Source of the DNA: Mycobacterium sp. 852002-40037_SCH5390672
GTDB taxonomy: Bacteria > Actinomycetota > Actinomycetes > Mycobacteriales > Mycobacteriaceae
Direction: 5' to 3'
Assembly (NCBI RefSeq): GCF_001665875.1
Contig: NZ_LZTA01000078.1
Coordinates: 62,001-126,000 of the forward strand
Length of the DNA: 64,000 nucleotides
In this document: piece after piece, positions 8,177 through 18,250 of the stretch
Numbering within the stretch: position 1 is the stretch's first letter
Layout of the letters: each line of letters opens with the position of its first letter
Notes under the pieces: generated by a model
The model's database searches: none
The model's input: the letters and a program-made list of their open reading frames with translations, nothing else
Told to the model about the DNA's origin: nothing
Program-made: the position numbers and the translations under genes

Positions 8177-10345
8177 ATGCAGACCTTGTCACCGTCTCCC
8201 GCACCGGACGCCACCGTCGATCCGGGGACCGCGGGAGTCCGCAGGACGGGGTCCCAGGGGTTCTATCGCTACGACCTCGACGGCCTGCGCGGCGTTGCTA
8301 TTGCGCTGGTTGCCGTCTTCCATATCTGGTTCGGCCGGGTCTCCGGCGGCGTGGACGTGTTCCTGGCGCTGTCCGGATTCTTCTTCGGCGGCAAGGTCAT
8401 TCGCGTCGCACTGAACCCGGCTGTGACGCTGTCGCCGCTGGCCGAGGTGATCCGGCTCATCCGTCGGCTGGTACCCGCCCTGGTGGTGGTGCTGGCCGGT
8501 TGTGCGGTGCTGACCATTCTGGTTCAACCGGAGACCCGCTGGGAGACATTCGCCGACCAAAGCCTTGCCAGCCTCGGCTACTACCAGAACTGGGAGCTGG
8601 CCAACACGGCCGCCGACTACCTGCGGGCGGGCGAAGCCGTCAGTCCCTTGCAGCACATCTGGTCGATGTCGGTGCAGGGCCAGTTCTACGTCAGCTTCCT
8701 GGTGTTGATCGCTGGCTTGGGCTACCTGTTCCGGCGCTCGGCGGGTGCCCGGCTCCGGACCGTCTTCCTGGTGGTGCTGACCGCGTTGACGGTGGCATCG
8801 TTCGTCTACGCGATCATCGCGCATCAGCAAGACCAGGCTGCCGCCTACTACAACAGCTTCGCGCGGGGTTGGGAGTTGTTGCTCGGCGCGCTGGTTGGCG
8901 CGCTGGTGACCCACATCCGCTGGCCCATGTGGTTGCGGACGGTGTTGGCCACCGTCGCGCTGGGCGCGGTGCTGTCCTGCGGGGCGCTGATCGACGGCGT
9001 GCGGGAGTTCCCCGGCCCGTGGGCGCTGGTGCCGGTCGGCGCCGCCATGCTGATGATCCTCGTCGGAGCCAACCTGCAGGGTGATCGCGGCACGGGCGCC
9101 CGGTTACCACTGCCCAATCGCCTGCTGGCGACAAGGCCGCTGGTGGAGCTGGGCGCCATGGCGTATGCGCTATACCTCTGGCACTGGCCGCTGCTCATCT
9201 TCTGGCTGTCCTACAGCGGGCACAAGCACGCCAATTTCGTCGAAGGCGCCATGCTGCTGCTGGTGTCCGGGGTGCTGGCCTATCTGACCAACCGGCTCGT
9301 CGAGGATCCGTTGCGCTACCGCGCATCCTCGAAGCCGACGGCCGCGCCGGCCATTCCGTGGCTGAAGCGCCTGCCCCGAGCCACGATGGCGCTGGGATCG
9401 GCCATCGTGTTGCTGGGCGTGACCCTGACCGCGACCTCATTCACCTGGCGTCAGCACGTCACGGTCCTGCGGTCGGCCGGCAAGGAGCTCAGCGTCCTCA
9501 ACCCGCAGGACTATCCCGGCGCGCGTGCCCTCACCGAACACGTGCGGGTGCCCGCGTTGCCCATGCGGCCGACCGTCCTAGAGGTCAAACAGGACCTGCC
9601 CGTCTCGACCCGGGACGGGTGCATCAGCGACTTCGTCAACCCGACGGTGGTCACCTGCACCTACGGTGATGTGGCCGCCGACCGGACCATCGCGCTGGCG
9701 GGCGGGTCACATGCCGAACACTGGCTACCCGCGCTGGACATGCTGGGCAAGCTGCACCACGTCAAGGTCGTGACGTACCTCAAGATGGGCTGCCCGCTGT
9801 CGACCGAGCAGGTCCCGCTGATCATGGGCAATAACGCCCCCTACCCGCAGTGCCGGGAATGGGTGCAGCGAACGATGACCAAACTGGTCACCGACCGGCC
9901 CGACTACGTATTCACCACCACGACCCGGCCGTGGAACATCAAGACCGGCGATGTGATGCCCGCCACCTATATCGGCATCTGGCAGGCGTTGTCCGACAAC
10001 AACATTCCCATCCTCGGGATGCGAGACACGCCGTGGTTGGTGAAGAACGGCCAACCGTTCGACCCGGCCGACTGCCTCGCCAAACGGGGCGGCACCGCGC
10101 AGTCATGCGCGATCAAGCGTTCCGACGTGCTCTCCGACCGCAACCAGACGCTCGACTTCGTCGCGCAGTTCCCGCAGCTCAAGGTGCTCGACATGTCGGA
10201 CGCGATCTGCCGCACCGACGTGTGCCGCCCGGTCGAGGGAAACATCCTGATCTATCACGGCGCCCACCACCTGTCCCCCACCTACGTGCGGACCATGGCA
10301 CCCGAATTGGGGCGCCAGATCGCCGAGGCCACCGGCTGGTGGTGA
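8177..10345 (+). CDS. OafA/YrhL-type membrane acyltransferase with SGNH-like C-domain
   Basis: The 722-residue protein has an acyltransferase-3 domain with about ten membrane helices (about 30-430), including YRYDLDGLRGVAIALVAVFH with the conserved Arg and His and SGFFFGGKV. An SGNH-like extracytoplasmic domain follows (about 480-720). Such proteins O-acylate cell-envelope sugars or lipids. In the SGNH block the usual GDSH reads AGGSHAEHW, keeping Ser but not Asp; the C-terminal block has HGAHHLSPT. It corresponds to Rv1565c, between ripD and treX. The ATG at 8177 follows an AT-rich GGTAAATTGAC that could be a -10 element. Confidence 0.88.
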   Translation: MQTLSPSPAPDATVDPGTAGVRRTGSQGFYRYDLDGLRGVAIALVAVFHIWFGRVSGGVDVFLALSGFFFGGKVIRVALNPAVTLSPLAEVIRLIRRLVPALVVVLAGCAVLTILVQPETRWETFADQSLASLGYYQNWELANTAADYLRAGEAVSPLQHIWSMSVQGQFYVSFLVLIAGLGYLFRRSAGARLRTVFLVVLTALTVASFVYAIIAHQQDQAAAYYNSFARGWELLLGALVGALVTHIRWPMWLRTVLATVALGAVLSCGALIDGVREFPGPWALVPVGAAMLMILVGANLQGDRGTGARLPLPNRLLATRPLVELGAMAYALYLWHWPLLIFWLSYSGHKHANFVEGAMLLLVSGVLAYLTNRLVEDPLRYRASSKPTAAPAIPWLKRLPRATMALGSAIVLLGVTLTATSFTWRQHVTVLRSAGKELSVLNPQDYPGARALTEHVRVPALPMRPTVLEVKQDLPVSTRDGCISDFVNPTVVTCTYGDVAADRTIALAGGSHAEHWLPALDMLGKLHHVKVVTYLKMGCPLSTEQVPLIMGNNAPYPQCREWVQRTMTKLVTDRPDYVFTTTTRPWNIKTGDVMPATYIGIWQALSDNNIPILGMRDTPWLVKNGQPFDPADCLAKRGGTAQSCAIKRSDVLSDRNQTLDFVAQFPQLKVLDMSDAICRTDVCRPVEGNILIYHGAHHLSPTYVRTMAPELGRQIAEATGWW

Positions 10346-10406
10346 CCCGCCTTACTCCTCGCCTCTAACGCGCGTGAGCCCAACCGCACGCGGATAAGGT
10401 CGATAG

Positions 10407-12608
10407 GTGTCAACCAACAGTCCCGCTTCAGAAGCAGGCGGCAACCACCAACCCAAGCTCGCCACCGTGTGGCCGGGCAACCCGTATCCGCTCGGCGCCT
10501 CCTACGACGGCGCCGGAACCAACTTCTCGTTGTTCTCCGAAATCGCCGAGAAAGTCGAGTTGTGCCTGATCGACCATCACGGCAGCGAGTCGCGGATTCC
10601 CTTGGACGAGGTGGACGGATTCGTCTGGCACGCGTACCTGCCGAACATCACTCCCGGCCAGCGCTACGGCTATCGTGTCTACGGTCCCTTCGACCCGGCC
10701 GCCGGGCACCGCTGCGACCCCAGCAAGCTGCTGCTCGACCCGTACGGCAAGGCTTTTCACGGCGACTTCAGCTTCGGTCAGGCGCTGTTCTCCTATGACA
10801 TGAAGGCTGTCGACCCGGACGGGCCCAACGCCGATGGGGCCGACCCGGGGACCCCGCCCATGGTCGATTCGCTGGGCCACACCATGACCAGTGTGGTGAG
10901 CAACCCCTTCTTCGACTGGGGATCCGACCGCGCGCCACTGACCCCGTACTACGAGACGGTCATCTACGAAGCCCACGTCAAGGGAATGACGCAGAACCAT
11001 CCCAGCGTCCCCGAGGAGCTTCGGGGCACCTATGCCGGCCTGGCCCACCCCGCCATCATCGACCACCTCAAGTCGCTGCGTGTCACGGCCATCGAACTCA
11101 TGCCGGTACACCAGTTCATGCACGACTCGCGGCTGCTCGACCTGGGTTTGCGAAACTACTGGGGGTACAACACTTTCGGATTCTTCGCCCCACACAACCA
11201 GTACGCCGCCAACCGCACGTCCAGCGTCGCCGAGTTCAAATCCATGGTGCGCAGCTTCCACGAAGCCGGCATCGAGGTGATCCTCGACGTGGTGTACAAC
11301 CACACCGCCGAGGGCAACCACCTCGGTCCCACCATCAATTTCCGCGGCATCGACAACGCGGCGTACTACCGGCTGGTCGACACCGACCTGCGGTTGTACA
11401 AGGACTACACCGGCACCGGTAACAGCCTCAACCCGCGCCACCCGCACGTGCTGCAGTTGATCATGGACTCGCTGCGCTACTGGGTGACCGAGATGCACGT
11501 GGACGGGTTCCGCTTCGACCTGGCCGCCACGCTGGCCCGCGAACTGCACGACGTCGACCGGTTGAGCGCGTTCTTCGATCTGGTGCAGCAGGATCCGATC
11601 GTCAGCCAGGTCAAATTGATCGCCGAACCGTGGGATGTCGGCGAGGGCGGCTACCAAGTCGGGAATTTCCCGGGTTTGTGGACCGAGTGGAACGGGAAGT
11701 ATCGCGATACTGTGCGTGATTACTGGCGGGGCGAGCCCGCAACCCTGGGCGAGTTCGCTTCCCGGCTGACCGGGTCGTCGGACCTGTACGAGGCGACGGG
11801 TCGGCGCCCCAGCGCCAGCATCAACTTCGTCACGGCGCACGACGGATTCACGCTCAACGACCTGGTGTCCTACAACGAAAAACACAACATGGCCAACGGC
11901 GAGGACAACCGGGACGGGGAGAGTCACAACCGATCGTGGAACTGTGGCGTCGAAGGCCCCACCGACGATCCCGACATCACCGAGCTGCGCTGCCGTCAGA
12001 TGCGCAACTTCTGGGCGACCCTGATGCTCAGCCAGGGCACGCCGATGATCGCCCACGGTGACGAGTTTGGGCGCACGCAGAACGGCAACAACAATGTGTA
12101 CTGCCAGGACTCCGAATTGTCCTGGATGGACTGGTCTTTGGTCGACAAGAATGCTGACCTGCTGGCATTCGCGCGCAAGGTGAGCACGCTGCGCAAGCGG
12201 CATCCGGTGTTTCGGCGGCGCCGGTTCTTCGAGGGCGAACCGATCCGGACCGGCGACGAGGTGCGCGACATCGCCTGGCTGACGCCGGCCGGGGCGGAGA
12301 TGACGCATGAGGATTGGGGCGAAAGCTTCCACAAGTGCGTGGCGGTATTCCTCAACGGTGAGGCCATCAGCGCGCCGAACCTCCGCGGCGAGCGGGTGGT
12401 CGACGACTCATTCCTGTTGTGTTTCAACGCCGGTGAAGACCCGGTGGAGTTCGTAACGCCGAACAGCGACTATGCGAAAGAGTGGACCGTGGAACTGGAC
12501 ACCAACGAACCGACGGGCCGCAAAGAAGGGGCCGATCCGACGGTGACCGCCGAAGAGAAGGTGTCACTGCCCTCACGTTCGCTGCTCGTGTTGCGTAAGA
12601 CGCAGTAA
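10407..12608 (+). CDS. treX: glycogen debranching enzyme TreX/GlgX
   Basis: TreX cleaves alpha-1,6 branches of glycogen, giving linear maltodextrins for TreY. The 733-residue product has an N-terminal carbohydrate-binding segment (PGNPYPLGASYDGAGTNFSLF) and a GH13 barrel with DVVYNHTAEG, the nucleophile region GFRFDLAATLA, acid/base LIAEPWD and TAHDGFTLND. It follows M. tuberculosis TreX closely. The start is GTG 10407, where the protein begins MSTNS. It heads the treX-treY-treZ operon; treY starts 3 bp after its stop. Confidence 0.96.
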   Translation: MSTNSPASEAGGNHQPKLATVWPGNPYPLGASYDGAGTNFSLFSEIAEKVELCLIDHHGSESRIPLDEVDGFVWHAYLPNITPGQRYGYRVYGPFDPAAGHRCDPSKLLLDPYGKAFHGDFSFGQALFSYDMKAVDPDGPNADGADPGTPPMVDSLGHTMTSVVSNPFFDWGSDRAPLTPYYETVIYEAHVKGMTQNHPSVPEELRGTYAGLAHPAIIDHLKSLRVTAIELMPVHQFMHDSRLLDLGLRNYWGYNTFGFFAPHNQYAANRTSSVAEFKSMVRSFHEAGIEVILDVVYNHTAEGNHLGPTINFRGIDNAAYYRLVDTDLRLYKDYTGTGNSLNPRHPHVLQLIMDSLRYWVTEMHVDGFRFDLAATLARELHDVDRLSAFFDLVQQDPIVSQVKLIAEPWDVGEGGYQVGNFPGLWTEWNGKYRDTVRDYWRGEPATLGEFASRLTGSSDLYEATGRRPSASINFVTAHDGFTLNDLVSYNEKHNMANGEDNRDGESHNRSWNCGVEGPTDDPDITELRCRQMRNFWATLMLSQGTPMIAHGDEFGRTQNGNNNVYCQDSELSWMDWSLVDKNADLLAFARKVSTLRKRHPVFRRRRFFEGEPIRTGDEVRDIAWLTPAGAEMTHEDWGESFHKCVAVFLNGEAISAPNLRGERVVDDSFLLCFNAGEDPVEFVTPNSDYAKEWTVELDTNEPTGRKEGADPTVTAEEKVSLPSRSLLVLRKTQ

Positions 12609-12611
12609 CGC

Positions 12612-14912
12612 ATGGCTTTACCCGTCATCTCCACCTACCGGCTGCAACTGCGTGGTGAATCCAGTGGGTTCGCGTTCACCTTCGCCGACGCGGAGGACCT
12701 GCTCGACTACCTCAACGACCTCGGCGTGTCGCATCTGTACCTGTCCCCGATCATGACCGCGACCGCGGGATCGAGTCATGGCTACGACGTCACCGACCCC
12801 ACGACGGTGTCCCCCGAGATCGGCGGGCGCGAGGGCCTGGCGGGGCTGTCGGCGGCGGCCCGGGCGCGCGGCATGGGGCTGGTCGTCGACATCGTGCCCA
12901 ACCATGTGGGCATCGATGCGCCCCAGCAGAACCCATGGTGGTGGGATGTCCTTCGGAACGGCCGTTCTTCGCCCTACGCAACATATTTCGACATCGACTG
13001 GGACCTCGATGACGACGGCCGCCTCGTGCTGCCGGTGCTGGGCTCCGACGACGACGCCGCCGACCTCACCGTGGACGGGGACCTGCTGCGGCTGGGAGAT
13101 CTCGCGCTGCCGATCGCGCCGGGAACCGCGGAGGGCACCGGCCCCGAAGTGCACGACCGCCAGCACTACCGGCTGGTGGGCTGGCGAAACGGCGTGTGCG
13201 GCTACCGCCGCTTCTTCTCGATCACCTCGCTCGCGGGGTTACGTCAGGAGGATCGCGCCGTCTTCGACGCCACCCACGCCGAGGTCGGCCGGTGGTTCGC
13301 CGAGGAACTCGTCGACGGCATACGCATCGACCACCCCGACGGCCTGTCCGACCCGTGCGGATACCTGGCCTGGTTGCGCGAATTGACCGGTCCGGCGGCC
13401 TGGATCGTGATCGAGAAGATCCTGGCCGTCGACGAGGCGCTCGAGCCGACGCTGCCGGTCGGCGGAACCACCGGCTATGACGTGTTGCGGGAAGTCGGCG
13501 GGGTTTTCGTGGACCCCGCCGGGGCGCCGGCGCTGACCGGGCTGGTCGACTCCGCGGGTCCGGCCTACGACACGATGCCCGCGCGGCTGGCGGAGCTGAA
13601 AGTCCACGCGGCCACCGTGACGCTGGCCAGCGAGCTGGCCAGGCTGCGCCGCAGCATCGTGGCCGCGGCCGGCGTCGACCACCCGCAGCTGCCCGAAGCG
13701 GTGGCCGCGCTGCTCACCCACATCGGGGTCTACCGCTGCGACTACCCCGGGCTGGTCGCGCTGCTGCCCACCGCGTTGGCCGAAACCGAGGCGGCCGCAC
13801 CGCAGTTGGGGCCCGCACTGCAGGTGCTGGCCGCGGCGCTGGCCCGCGGTGGCGAGCCGGCCACGCGGCTGCAGCAGCTCTGCGGCGCCGTCACCGCCAA
13901 GGCGGTGGAAGACTGCTTGTTCTACCGTGACGCCCGGTTGGTCTCGCTCAACGAGGTGGGCGGCGAGCCGCACCGCTTCGGTGTCGGTGCGGCCGAATTT
14001 CATCACAGCGCCGCCACCCGAGCCCGGTTGTGGCCGCAGACCATGACGACGCTGACCACCCATGACACCAAGCGCGGCGAGGACGTGCGGGCCCGGATTT
14101 CGGTGCTGTCACAGGTGCCGTCGCTGTGGACCGAGTTCCTCTCCCGCTGGGAGGTCCGCGCCCCCTCCCCCGATCCGGCAACCGGACATTTCTTGTGGCA
14201 GAACATCTTCGGCGTATGGCCCGTCAACGGTGAGGTCACCGACGCGCTGCGCGACCGGCTGCACGCCTACACCGAGAAGGCCATCCGGGAAGCTGCCTGG
14301 CATACCTCGTGGAACGACCCGGACGCCGCGTTCGAGGATGCGGTGCACCGCTGGCTGGACTCCGTGCTCGACGGCCCGGTGGCGGGCCAGCTGACCGAGC
14401 TTGTCGCCCAACTCAATCCGCATGCCGCCAGTGACGCGCTGGCCCAGAAGCTGTTGGCGCTGACCGTGCCCGGGATTCCGGATGTGTACCAGGGCACCGA
14501 GCTGTGGGACGACAGCCTGGTCGACCCGGACAATCGTCGTCCCGTCGACTACGCCGCCCGGCGCGCCGCCCTACGGGAGTTGGAGCATCCGAAAATCCGG
14601 GTCGTCACCACCGCGCTGCGCGTGCGCCGTGACCATCCGGACACCTTCCTGCGCGGCGACTACGTCCCGGTTCTGGCCGACGGCGATGCCGGCGAGCACG
14701 TGCTGGCCTTCCGCCGGGGCGAGGACATCGTGGTGGCAGTAACCCGCTGGACGATTCGGCTGGCCGAAACGGGCTGGGGCAACACGGTTTTGCCGCTGCC
14801 GCACGGAACCTGGAAAGATGCGCTCACCGGGGCGATCGCGGACGGACCCACGTCGGCCGCCCAATTGTTCGCCGACCTGCCGGTCGTGCTGTTGGAGCGT
14901 CACCATGACTGA
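12612..14912 (+). CDS. treY: maltooligosyl trehalose synthase TreY
   Basis: TreY converts the reducing-end alpha-1,4 link of maltodextrins into an alpha,alpha-1,1 link. The 766-residue protein begins ISTYRLQL and shows LYLSPIMTATAGSSHGYDV, VVDIVPNHVG, the nucleophile region DGIRIDHPDGLSDP, IEKILAVDE and TTHDTKRGEDVRAR, all typical of the GH13 TreY family. It sits between treX and treZ, and its last 8 bp overlap the treZ start, so the two are translationally coupled. Confidence 0.96.
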   Translation: MALPVISTYRLQLRGESSGFAFTFADAEDLLDYLNDLGVSHLYLSPIMTATAGSSHGYDVTDPTTVSPEIGGREGLAGLSAAARARGMGLVVDIVPNHVGIDAPQQNPWWWDVLRNGRSSPYATYFDIDWDLDDDGRLVLPVLGSDDDAADLTVDGDLLRLGDLALPIAPGTAEGTGPEVHDRQHYRLVGWRNGVCGYRRFFSITSLAGLRQEDRAVFDATHAEVGRWFAEELVDGIRIDHPDGLSDPCGYLAWLRELTGPAAWIVIEKILAVDEALEPTLPVGGTTGYDVLREVGGVFVDPAGAPALTGLVDSAGPAYDTMPARLAELKVHAATVTLASELARLRRSIVAAAGVDHPQLPEAVAALLTHIGVYRCDYPGLVALLPTALAETEAAAPQLGPALQVLAAALARGGEPATRLQQLCGAVTAKAVEDCLFYRDARLVSLNEVGGEPHRFGVGAAEFHHSAATRARLWPQTMTTLTTHDTKRGEDVRARISVLSQVPSLWTEFLSRWEVRAPSPDPATGHFLWQNIFGVWPVNGEVTDALRDRLHAYTEKAIREAAWHTSWNDPDAAFEDAVHRWLDSVLDGPVAGQLTELVAQLNPHAASDALAQKLLALTVPGIPDVYQGTELWDDSLVDPDNRRPVDYAARRAALRELEHPKIRVVTTALRVRRDHPDTFLRGDYVPVLADGDAGEHVLAFRRGEDIVVAVTRWTIRLAETGWGNTVLPLPHGTWKDALTGAIADGPTSAAQLFADLPVVLLERHHD

Positions 14913-16635
14913 ATTCCGGGTCTGGGCGCCCAAACCCGCGTTGGTTCGGCTGGACGTCGACGGCCAGACGCACGCCATGACGCGCTCGGCCGACGGTTGG
15001 TGGCATGCGACCGTGGACACCGCGCCGGACGCCCGCTATGGCTATTTGCTCGACGACGACCCCACCGTGTTGCCCGACCCGCGCTCACCCCGCCAGCCTG
15101 AGGGGGTGCACGCCCGCTCGCAATTGTGGGATCCGGCCGCGGCGGCGTGGACCGATACCGCATGGGCCGGCCGCCCGGTCGAGGGCGCGGTGATCTACGA
15201 GCTACACCTGGGCACGTTCACCGAGGCCGGCATCTTCGACTCAGCCATCGAGAAGCTGGACTATCTGGTCGATCTCGGTGTGGACTTCGTCGAGCTGATG
15301 CCGGTGAATTCCTTTGCCGGCATCCACGGTTGGGGATACGACGGCGTGCTGTGGTACAGCGTGCACGAACCCTACGGCGGGCCCGACGGGCTGGTGCGCT
15401 TCGTCGACGCCTGCCACGCAAAGGGTTTGGGGGTGTTGATCGACGCGGTCTTCAACCACCTGGGCCCGTCGGGCAACTACCTTCCGCGATACGGGCCCTA
15501 CCTGTCGTCGGCGAGCAACCCGTGGGGCGAGGGCATCAACATCGCCGACGCCCATTCCGACGAGGTGCGCCGCTACATCATCGGGTGCGCGTTGCGCTGG
15601 ATGCGCGATTTCCATGCCGACGGCCTGCGGTTGGATGCCGTCCACGCGTTGGTGGACACCACCGCGATCCATATTCTCGAGGAGCTCGCCACCGAAACGG
15701 ACTGGCTGGCACAGCAGTTGGGGCGTCCGCTGTCGCTGATCGCCGAGAGCGACCTGAACGACCCGCGGCTGATCACCCGGCGCGATCGTGGCGGTTACGG
15801 TTTGACCGGGCAGTGGGCGGACGACATTCATCACGCCATCCACACCGCGGTCTCCGGCGAGCGTCAGGGCTACTACGCCGACTTCGGCAGCCTGGCCGCC
15901 CTGGCGCAGACGCTGCGGCACGGATTCTTTCACGCCGCCACGTATTCGTCATTCCGGCATCGCCGCCACGGCAGGCCGCTGGACACCAGCGAGAAATCCG
16001 GCATCCCGGCCACCCGTCTGGTCGCCTATACCTGCACGCACGATCAGGTCGGCAACCGCGCCCTGGGAGATCGGCCGTCGCAGAACCTGACCGGCGGCCA
16101 GCTGGCCATCAAGGCGGCGCTCGTCCTCGGATCTCCTTACACCACCATGCTTTTCATGGGCGAGGAATATGCGGCGTCCACCCCGTTCCAGTTCTTCAGC
16201 TCGCACCCCGAACCGGAGCTGGCGAAGGCCACCGCCGAGGGACGCAAGGCGGAGTTCGCCGAACACGGCTGGGACGCCGACGAGATCCCCGACCCGCAGG
16301 ACCCGCAGACGTTCGCCAACTCCAAACTCGACTGGGGTGAGATCGACACCGGCGAGCACGCGCGGCTGCACGGGCTGTATCGCGACCTGATCGCGCTGCG
16401 GCGCGACCACCCCGACATGGCCGATCCCTGGCTGGAAAACCTCACGGTCGACTACGACGAGGACCAAGGCTGGATCATGGTCTCTCGCGGCCGGTTGCGC
16501 ATCGTGTGCAACCTCGGCGCCGAGCAGGTGAGGATCCCGGTCACCGGTGACGTGGTGCTGGCCTGGGGCGAGCCGGCCGTCGATGCCGACGGCACTGCGC
16601 TACAAGGCCATTCGTTCGCCATCCTGTCGGTGTGA
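14905..16635 (+). CDS. treZ: maltooligosyltrehalose trehalohydrolase TreZ
   Basis: TreZ releases free trehalose from the TreY product and completes the glycogen-to-trehalose route. From ATG 14905 the protein has 576 residues: an N-terminal beta domain (MTEFRVWAPKPALVRL), then a GH13 barrel with YELHLGTFT, LIDAVFNHLGPSGNY, nucleophile GLRLDAVHAL, acid/base LIAESDLNDPR and CTHDQVGNRA. The frame is open further upstream (to 14818) inside treY, but ATG 14905 gives the family N-terminus and an 8-bp overlap with treY. Trehalose is a key mycobacterial envelope and stress sugar. Confidence 0.96.
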   Translation: MTEFRVWAPKPALVRLDVDGQTHAMTRSADGWWHATVDTAPDARYGYLLDDDPTVLPDPRSPRQPEGVHARSQLWDPAAAAWTDTAWAGRPVEGAVIYELHLGTFTEAGIFDSAIEKLDYLVDLGVDFVELMPVNSFAGIHGWGYDGVLWYSVHEPYGGPDGLVRFVDACHAKGLGVLIDAVFNHLGPSGNYLPRYGPYLSSASNPWGEGINIADAHSDEVRRYIIGCALRWMRDFHADGLRLDAVHALVDTTAIHILEELATETDWLAQQLGRPLSLIAESDLNDPRLITRRDRGGYGLTGQWADDIHHAIHTAVSGERQGYYADFGSLAALAQTLRHGFFHAATYSSFRHRRHGRPLDTSEKSGIPATRLVAYTCTHDQVGNRALGDRPSQNLTGGQLAIKAALVLGSPYTTMLFMGEEYAASTPFQFFSSHPEPELAKATAEGRKAEFAEHGWDADEIPDPQDPQTFANSKLDWGEIDTGEHARLHGLYRDLIALRRDHPDMADPWLENLTVDYDEDQGWIMVSRGRLRIVCNLGAEQVRIPVTGDVVLAWGEPAVDADGTALQGHSFAILSV

Positions 16636-16691
16636 GTGGGCTGTGGATAACTGATTAGCGGCGCGGCGGGCTTACAGCCGATGATGCCGCC

Positions 16692-16874
16692 ATGAATCAT
16701 TCTGAATTCGGTCACACACTGCGACGCATCTGCCCGCGCAAGCCTGGTCGCCGCGCCACCAACCCGGTGTCGGGCCGGCACACCGCGCGCCACGACATGC
16801 CGCCGCACCCCAGCGTCGAGCTGTTGTGGAACGGCCCCGGACTCGGTGCCGCCGACGACGACGAGGGCGCTTGA
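16692..16874 (+). CDS. possible 60-residue protein, doubtful
   Basis: A short ORF lies in the 246-bp gap between treZ and the MocR gene. It begins MNHSEFGHTLRRI and ends with an acidic DDDEGA tail, with GC-rich third positions. There is no clear ribosome-binding site, no recognised family and no membrane segment. In M. tuberculosis this interval holds the vapBC11 toxin-antitoxin genes; this ORF does not resemble either. It may be non-coding. Confidence 0.22.
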   Translation: MNHSEFGHTLRRICPRKPGRRATNPVSGRHTARHDMPPHPSVELLWNGPGLGAADDDEGA

Positions 16875-16881
16875 GCTGCGG

Positions 16882-18210
16882 TTACACGATGGCCCGCCCG
16901 GCCGGGTGCACTGCCCCGGCGACGGCATCGGCGAGTGGATCGATCTCATCGGGAGTCAGGTCGGAGATCGTGATGCGGATGCCCGCCGGCGTGTGCAGCC
17001 GGAATCGGCTGCCCGGCGCGGCCGCCCAGCCGGCGCCGAGCAGGCGGGAAATCGCGACCGCCTCGTCGGGAACCGGCACCCATACGTTGAGCCCGGAGCG
17101 CCCATGAGCCTGCAAGCCGCGTTCGGCCAAGGCGTCGCATAGCCGTCGGCGGCTCTCGGCGTAGCGCCGCTCGGCCGTCGCGACCAACTCCACCGCGGCC
17201 GAATCGCACCACAGGCCGACGGCGAGGCCCTGCAGGATGTGGCTCACCCAGCCCGGTCCGAGCCGCAACCGGCCATGGACCCGTTCGACGGTGCGATGGT
17301 CGCCGGCGAGCACGGCCACTCGCAGGTCGGGTCCGTATGCCTTGGACGCCGAGCGGACGAAGGCCCAATGGGTGGTGCGGCCGGCCAGGGTGTGCAGCGG
17401 TGCTCCCGAAATGCCCGCGCAGTGGTCGTCTTCGACCAGCAGCAGATCGTCGGCCCGCCGCGTCAACAGCTCACCCAGCGCATCGGCGCGATCGGCCGAA
17501 AGTGCTGCGCCCGTGGGGTTTTGCGCGCGGTTGGTGAGCACCAGCGCACGCACCCCGCTCCCCAGCGCCCGAGCCAGGTCCTCGGTCCACGGCCCTTCGT
17601 CGTCGACCCGCACCGGCTGAGCCGAAAGCCCCAGTGCGGCAAGGAGATCGAGAAGGTTGGCCCAGCCCGGGTCCTCGACGGCGACACGATCACCGGGGCG
17701 CAGATGCGCGGTGAGCGCGCGTTCGATGCCGTCCAGCGCGCCGCTGGTCACGGCCAGGTGATCGGCGGGAACGCCGTCCGCGGCCAGCGTGCGGCGGGTG
17801 AACTCCTCCAGCGCCGGCGAGAGCGCCGGCTCGCCGTAGAGCACCGGCCGGCCCGTGCCCCAACCGGCCGGTGATGCGCCGGCGATCGGCAACAGGTCCG
17901 GATGCGGGTTGCCGGTCGACAGGTCGCGCACGCCCGCGGGCACCTCGAGGCCGAGCAGCGAGCGCGGGGTGGTCGCGGGCCGATGTCGCACGCGGGTGCC
18001 GCGCCGGCCGGCGGTCTCGACGACCCCGCGATGACGCAGCAGGCGGTAGGCCGAAGCGGCGGTGTTGGCGTTCACGCCGAGCTGTGCGGCCAGCTCGCGC
18101 ACCGGCGGTAGCGCATCGCCGGGTGCCAGGGCGCCGGCCGAGATCGCCGCTTCGATGCTGGCGGCTATGGACTCCGCGCCCGTTCCGGTTATGCTGTTTT
18201 GTACTGGCAC
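16882..18210 (-). CDS. MocR-type GntR regulator with aminotransferase-like domain
   Basis: The 442-residue protein joins a GntR winged helix (about 10-75: PGDALPPVRELAAQLGVNANTAASAYRLL) to a fold-type I aminotransferase domain (about 95-440) with SASKAYGPD, in which the lysine would bind PLP. MocR proteins sense PLP or related aldehydes and amines. It is divergent from an FMN split-barrel (pyridoxamine oxidase-like) gene, a typical pairing, so it probably controls that gene and itself. The GTG start at 18210 overlaps the left half-site of the likely operator, so a leaderless message or a slightly later start is possible. Confidence 0.88.
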   Translation of the reverse strand: MPVQNSITGTGAESIAASIEAAISAGALAPGDALPPVRELAAQLGVNANTAASAYRLLRHRGVVETAGRRGTRVRHRPATTPRSLLGLEVPAGVRDLSTGNPHPDLLPIAGASPAGWGTGRPVLYGEPALSPALEEFTRRTLAADGVPADHLAVTSGALDGIERALTAHLRPGDRVAVEDPGWANLLDLLAALGLSAQPVRVDDEGPWTEDLARALGSGVRALVLTNRAQNPTGAALSADRADALGELLTRRADDLLLVEDDHCAGISGAPLHTLAGRTTHWAFVRSASKAYGPDLRVAVLAGDHRTVERVHGRLRLGPGWVSHILQGLAVGLWCDSAAVELVATAERRYAESRRRLCDALAERGLQAHGRSGLNVWVPVPDEAVAISRLLGAGWAAAPGSRFRLHTPAGIRITISDLTPDEIDPLADAVAGAVHPAGRAIV

Positions 18211-18227
18211 GCAATATATTATGTACT
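18200..18227. promoter_or_regulatory. candidate MocR operator: TGTACT direct repeats
   Basis: TGTACT occurs at 18200-18205 and again at 18222-18227, in the same orientation and 22 bp apart (two helical turns), around the AT-rich CAATATATTAT. Two direct repeats with this phasing are the usual MocR binding layout. The site lies in the 40-bp divergent gap and overlaps the MocR start codon. Confidence 0.6.
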
Positions 18228-18250
18228 AGGACAAACCCGAGGGCAACATC

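Noticed and set aside
10428..12332. 634-residue open frame on the minus strand
   Set aside because: Antisense to treX, whose translation is collinear with known TreX.
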